The notes beneath the pieces were generated by a model. The model had not been told where the DNA came from, searched no databases, and saw only the letters and a program-made list of their open reading frames with translations. Positions 7,801 through 9,333 of a stretch of DNA of 9,333 nucleotides are shown in pieces. A program made the translations under genes and the position numbers. Positions within the stretch are counted from its first letter, which is position 1. The number at the start of each line of letters is the position of its first letter. The DNA is from Gammaproteobacteria bacterium (GTDB lineage: Bacteria; Pseudomonadota; Gammaproteobacteria; SZUA-152): the NCBI GenBank assembly GCA_024762755.1, contig JANTGX010000071.1:1-9333 (forward strand). Reading direction: 5' to 3'.

Positions 7801-7909
7801 CGCCGAGGCCCTGCGCGTCAGCCGCCATGCCCCCGGCAAGAAGATCATCGACCTGAAGGCCATGCGTCGCCTGCTCAAGCCCTCCGACCAGCCCCCCGCC
7901 GCACCCTGA
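4895..7909 (+). CDS. Large exported LVIVD-repeat beta-propeller protein
   Basis: A 1004-residue protein with a signal peptide (residues 1-26, hydrophobic core 11-24, AVA cleavage site before A27) and no lipobox or later membrane segment, so it is periplasmic or secreted. Almost all the rest is a tandem array of about 42-residue units, each carrying a strand of the type G-L-x-I-x-D-V-x-D-P, as in LVIVD repeats. The clearest units start at residues 381, 423, 471, 513, 555, 597, 639, 681, 723 and 765. Degenerate ones are visible at about 90, 132, 174, 215, 256, 298, 339, 804, 846, 886 and 926. Such repeats fold as beta-propeller blades and usually serve binding or scaffolding; no catalytic motif is seen. 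Residues about 936-1004 form a different C-terminal region ending in a Lys-rich, Pro-rich tail. GTG 4895 follows the lipoprotein stop by one base with no strong ribosome-binding site, which fits translational coupling. Its ligand and function are unknown. Confidence 0.88.
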   Translation: MSEPYFRPLRALILGAVLALPALAVAAPIEPAQIVREQATNLQLSPEVSRHAPRLIPGGPFVRQELTLPGGARALASDGRRHYVASGDGRLLQLRFADDGTPARIVAQQPMTEAIAALELAGDYLLVRLDDGIALLAVDEADQIRPLWRFRTGHRTLAAHLGDGHAWLLLDDRRLLRLPLGELAPAEADAHWTLPNAARDFALHDGSLFSVGDSGLSSLQLSAGQAHLLDRLPLSGEPARLRLTAGLALVAAGSGGLQVVDVERPAQLRWLGSHAKRGAVYGLSVEHEHAWVGIDGQSVLALSLGNPALPAARAALRLKAPLVALSAHHDRLLAATTAGVQYLDFATPPAADISPEGLNLGGSRRGVIRDDLLYVADWFSGLHIYDIRNPANPRHLGNYHTPGSSKGVALYGDYALVGDDDRGLQIIDVADPRRPRWVAELGGTSEVSTVGLAYTMKRVGSTLYLADHRGGFQIIDLTDIRQPRILGALDTPGKSWAIDVVDDTAFVADDDDGLLVFAVDDPRHIRLLGQFDPGGHAEDVVLRDGLAYVAFFDNGLFIVDVSDPSQPRPLSHLAIPGNARGIQLAGDLAYVSGWESGLQVVDIHDPAAPRIVGSYDTDGAAWGVNLAAGHAFVLDWWGGIKVLDVTQPARPAFVGRYQGADEVRGLRTDGRFAFAASGARGLQIYDTRNPLNPIWAGGIDLAGEARDLWLEDGHAYVAAGDGGVAVIDVLDPFQARRVGGLATPGVARQVRARDDYLYIADARAGLLVADVREPTRPRLIARHALSVNDLWLDDRGLYVAGPEGLRWYRSDVDGTLTLQARLAGTAAQWVRSDGAGLLALAGADGDIQLLQQRDDGLQVVGHYAAGEGLRDLQFDQGQLYLLRTDGLLCLDIADPSQPRPSVHYPASAHHEHLALSHGAALFGGQRRLNSLRLLPPVRVVAGDDGLTFRLPNGLPMGRYHLALDDGRVVAEALRVSRHAPGKKIIDLKAMRRLLKPSDQPPAAP
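5162..7699 (+). repeat. Degenerate tandem coding repeats, about 126-nt period (propeller blades)
   Basis: The blade units of the propeller protein give an in-frame repeat of about 126 nt. The most regular block is 6035-7216, where ten motifs are spaced exactly 42 codons apart except for one 48-codon step (residues 423 to 471). Outside it the units are diverged, with 39-42-codon spacing. The repeats are diverged at DNA level, so this is an old protein repeat and not a recent expansion. Confidence 0.8.
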
Positions 7910-7914
7910 TCCAC

Positions 7915-7949
7915 TATCCCTGCGCCGTTTTGTGAACGGCGAAGGGATA
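7915..7949 (+). terminator. Strong hairpin terminator after the propeller gene
   Basis: TATCCCT (7915-7921) and CGCCGTT (7923-7929) pair with AACGGCG (7935-7941) and AGGGATA (7943-7949). This makes a 15-position stem with one G-A mismatch and a 5-base loop. It starts 6 bases after the stop codon, as intrinsic terminators usually do. The tail is TTTCT, so the U tract is weak; it could instead act as a 3'-end stabilising hairpin. Confidence 0.75.
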
Positions 7950-8084
7950 TTTCTACCCGCAAAAACTACACTTTCCGCAACGGCTGCCGCTATTGCCCAT
8001 GCAGCGCCACGCCCGACACGGGCCGCGGCATCCATGACGGCGACCACTTCCGGCCCTTATTCGACAGTTGTAACGGGGAACAAC
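7950..8084 (+). promoter_or_regulatory. Leader region upstream of the YbaK-HDOD gene
   Basis: These 135 bases between the hairpin and the next start should hold the promoter of the following gene. I find no box pair close to consensus. GGGGA at 8075-8079 is a good ribosome-binding site 5 bases before ATG 8085. The frame of that gene is open back through the whole leader, with another in-frame ATG at 8034, but that ATG has no ribosome-binding site. Confidence 0.35.
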
Positions 8085-9333
8085 ATGTCCATTTCCATCA
8101 CGGTTCGACGCTTTCTCGACAATCAGGACATCGCCTACACGGTCCTGCCCATCCGCCGCGGCGAGGACGGCCGGCTGTACAGCGGTGAACGACCCGTCGC
8201 GGCCGACAGTGTGGCCAAGGCGATCATCCTCAAGGATCTGCGCGGCATGCTGATGGCGGTCTACCCCATCACCCGTCGTCTCGACCTCGCCGAGCTCAAC
8301 CGCCAGTTGCATCGTCAGCTGGTGCCGGCGCCAGTGGAGGACTATCGCAACGTGTTTGCCGACTGCAGCAACGGCCTGTTGCCCGCCCTGGGCGAGGCCT
8401 ACGGCTTCGAGACCATCATCGACGACAGCCTGCTGGATCGCGACCACGTCTATCTCGCCTCCGGCAACCCGGGCGAGCTGGTCCGTCTCACCGGCAGCGA
8501 CTTCCAGGAGCTGCACAGCAACGCCTGGTACGGGAACACGTTCTCCAAGTTCACCGAATCCCCCGCGGCCAAGGCGGCCGAGAAGGCCGCGCCAGAGCCA
8601 AACCGGCCGCCGCTGGCCGACATGCGCCAGCGCATCGAACAACTCACCGAACTCCCCGCCATGCCCTCCATGGCGCAGAAGATCTTCCAACTCAACGCCA
8701 ACCCCTATGCCCACGCCGAGGATCTGGCCAAGCTGGTGGAGCGCGACCCCAGCCTGTCGGCGCAGATCATCCGCTATGCCCAGTCACCGTTCTACGGCTA
8801 CCCCGGCAAGATCGCCTCGGTGCGTCAGGCCATCTCGCGCGTGCTGGGCTACGACATGGTGATGAACATGGCCCTCGGCATCGCCGCCGCGCGCCCTTTC
8901 AAGATCCCCCACGAAGGCCCGTTGGGGTTGGACGCCTTTTGGCGTCACGCCACCTACAGCGCGACCCTGATGCAGTCCCTGTGCAACGCCGTGCCCCGCG
9001 AGAAACGACCGCGCTCCGGTACCGCCTACCTGGTGGGCCTGCTGCACAACTTCGGCTTCCTGCTCCTCGGCCACCTGTTCCCGCGTGAACAGGCCCTGCT
9101 CGACGCCGCCCTGCGCAAGCAGCCGACGCTGCCGGTGACCACTCAGGAAGAACGACTGCTCGGCATTCGCCACACCGAGCTGGGGGGCTGGCTGATGCAG
9201 GCCTGGAACATGCCCGATGAGATCCTCGTCAGCCAGCGTGAACACCACAATCCGGCCTACAACGGCCCCCATGCCAGTTACGTCCACCTGTTGTTGATCA
9301 GCGATGCCCTGCTCAAGGGCCACGAGATCGGCG
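8085..9333 (+). CDS. YbaK-like domain fused to HDOD domain (C-terminus cut by window edge)
   Basis: The frame from ATG 8085 is open for 416 codons to the right edge, with no stop. Residues 1-150 resemble the YbaK/EbsC aminoacyl-tRNA deacylase fold: a start like FLDNQDIAYTV, then VAKAIILKD (43-51), where K45 aligns with the catalytic Lys of YbaK, and a YPITRRLDLAELN stretch. Residues about 155-178 are an Ala/Pro/Lys linker. Residues about 179-416 are an HDOD domain, a non-catalytic relative of HD phosphohydrolases: ELPAMPSMAQKI (189-200), RDPSLSAQIIR (220-230), VRQAISRVLGYD (246-257), GLLHNFG (318-324), RHTELGGWLM and EHHNP. The metal-binding HD pair is changed to H321-N322, as expected for HDOD. 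HDOD proteins act in signalling and regulation. Here the YbaK part may sense or edit a ligand, which is inference. The start is chosen on GGGGA 5 bases upstream. No signal peptide is seen. Confidence 0.82.
   Translation, partial: MSISITVRRFLDNQDIAYTVLPIRRGEDGRLYSGERPVAADSVAKAIILKDLRGMLMAVYPITRRLDLAELNRQLHRQLVPAPVEDYRNVFADCSNGLLPALGEAYGFETIIDDSLLDRDHVYLASGNPGELVRLTGSDFQELHSNAWYGNTFSKFTESPAAKAAEKAAPEPNRPPLADMRQRIEQLTELPAMPSMAQKIFQLNANPYAHAEDLAKLVERDPSLSAQIIRYAQSPFYGYPGKIASVRQAISRVLGYDMVMNMALGIAAARPFKIPHEGPLGLDAFWRHATYSATLMQSLCNAVPREKRPRSGTAYLVGLLHNFGFLLLGHLFPREQALLDAALRKQPTLPVTTQEERLLGIRHTELGGWLMQAWNMPDEILVSQREHHNPAYNGPHASYVHLLLISDALLKGHEIG

Noticed and set aside
4961..8047. A minus-strand open frame of 1028 codons, longer than the propeller gene it lies against.
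   Set aside because: It is the mirror of a repetitive GC-rich coding sequence, where sense codon bias suppresses antisense stops. Its translation is Ala/Gly/Val/Gln-rich with no domain, signal peptide or ribosome-binding site, while the plus-strand product has clear blades and a signal peptide.
8034..8084. A 17-codon upstream extension of the YbaK-HDOD protein from an in-frame ATG.
   Set aside because: There is no ribosome-binding site before 8034. ATG 8085 has GGGGA 5 bases upstream and begins directly with YbaK-like sequence.

Overview
The window looks like ordinary chromosome from a GC-rich gammaproteobacterium. By eye about two thirds of bases are G or C, and codon third positions are strongly G/C. 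The nudE-cysQ neighbourhood, a Tas-type aldo-keto reductase, a Mip/FkpA-type FKBP and a DnaJ-related protein are all typical gammaproteobacterial genes. A Chromatiales/Ectothiorhodospiraceae-like source is my guess and is not proven here. I see no transposase, phage gene, CRISPR array, rRNA or intact tRNA.

Layout. (1) Bases 1-157, minus strand: the N-terminal 52 codons of a histone H1-like Lys/Ala-rich protein, cut by the window edge. (2) Bases 158-371: an AT-rich divergent intergenic region that must hold promoters for both flanking genes. (3) 372-1748: a NudE Nudix hydrolase joined in frame to a full-length CysQ phosphatase, giving one 458-residue reading frame. (4) 1844-2539 and 2552-3124: an exported FKBP prolyl isomerase and, 12 nt later, a DnaJ-related protein with a C-terminal J domain. 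(5) 3200-4240: tas. (6) 4288-4893 and 4895-7909: a small DUF2846-like lipoprotein and, one base later, a 1004-residue exported protein built almost entirely of about 42-residue LVIVD-type beta-propeller blades. This run ends at a strong hairpin (7915-7949). (7) 8085-9333: a YbaK-like domain fused to an HDOD domain, cut by the right edge.

How the genes fit together. All genes except the first point right. The nudE-cysQ product would clean up adenine nucleotide by-products: ADP-ribose and dinucleoside polyphosphates, and the sulfate-assimilation by-product PAP. Both activities yield AMP. FKBP acts in the periplasm, while the DnaJ-related protein is cytoplasmic, so their adjacency probably reflects shared expression. 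The lipoprotein and the propeller protein are almost certainly translated together, and both are exported.

The points of most interest are the NudE-CysQ fusion, with the relic of an overlapping stop/start at its junction; the regular blade array of the 1004-residue protein (21 blade positions, which would suit three seven-bladed propellers); its pairing with the lipoprotein; and the YbaK-HDOD fusion. I see no clear evidence for a wholly new multi-gene system.
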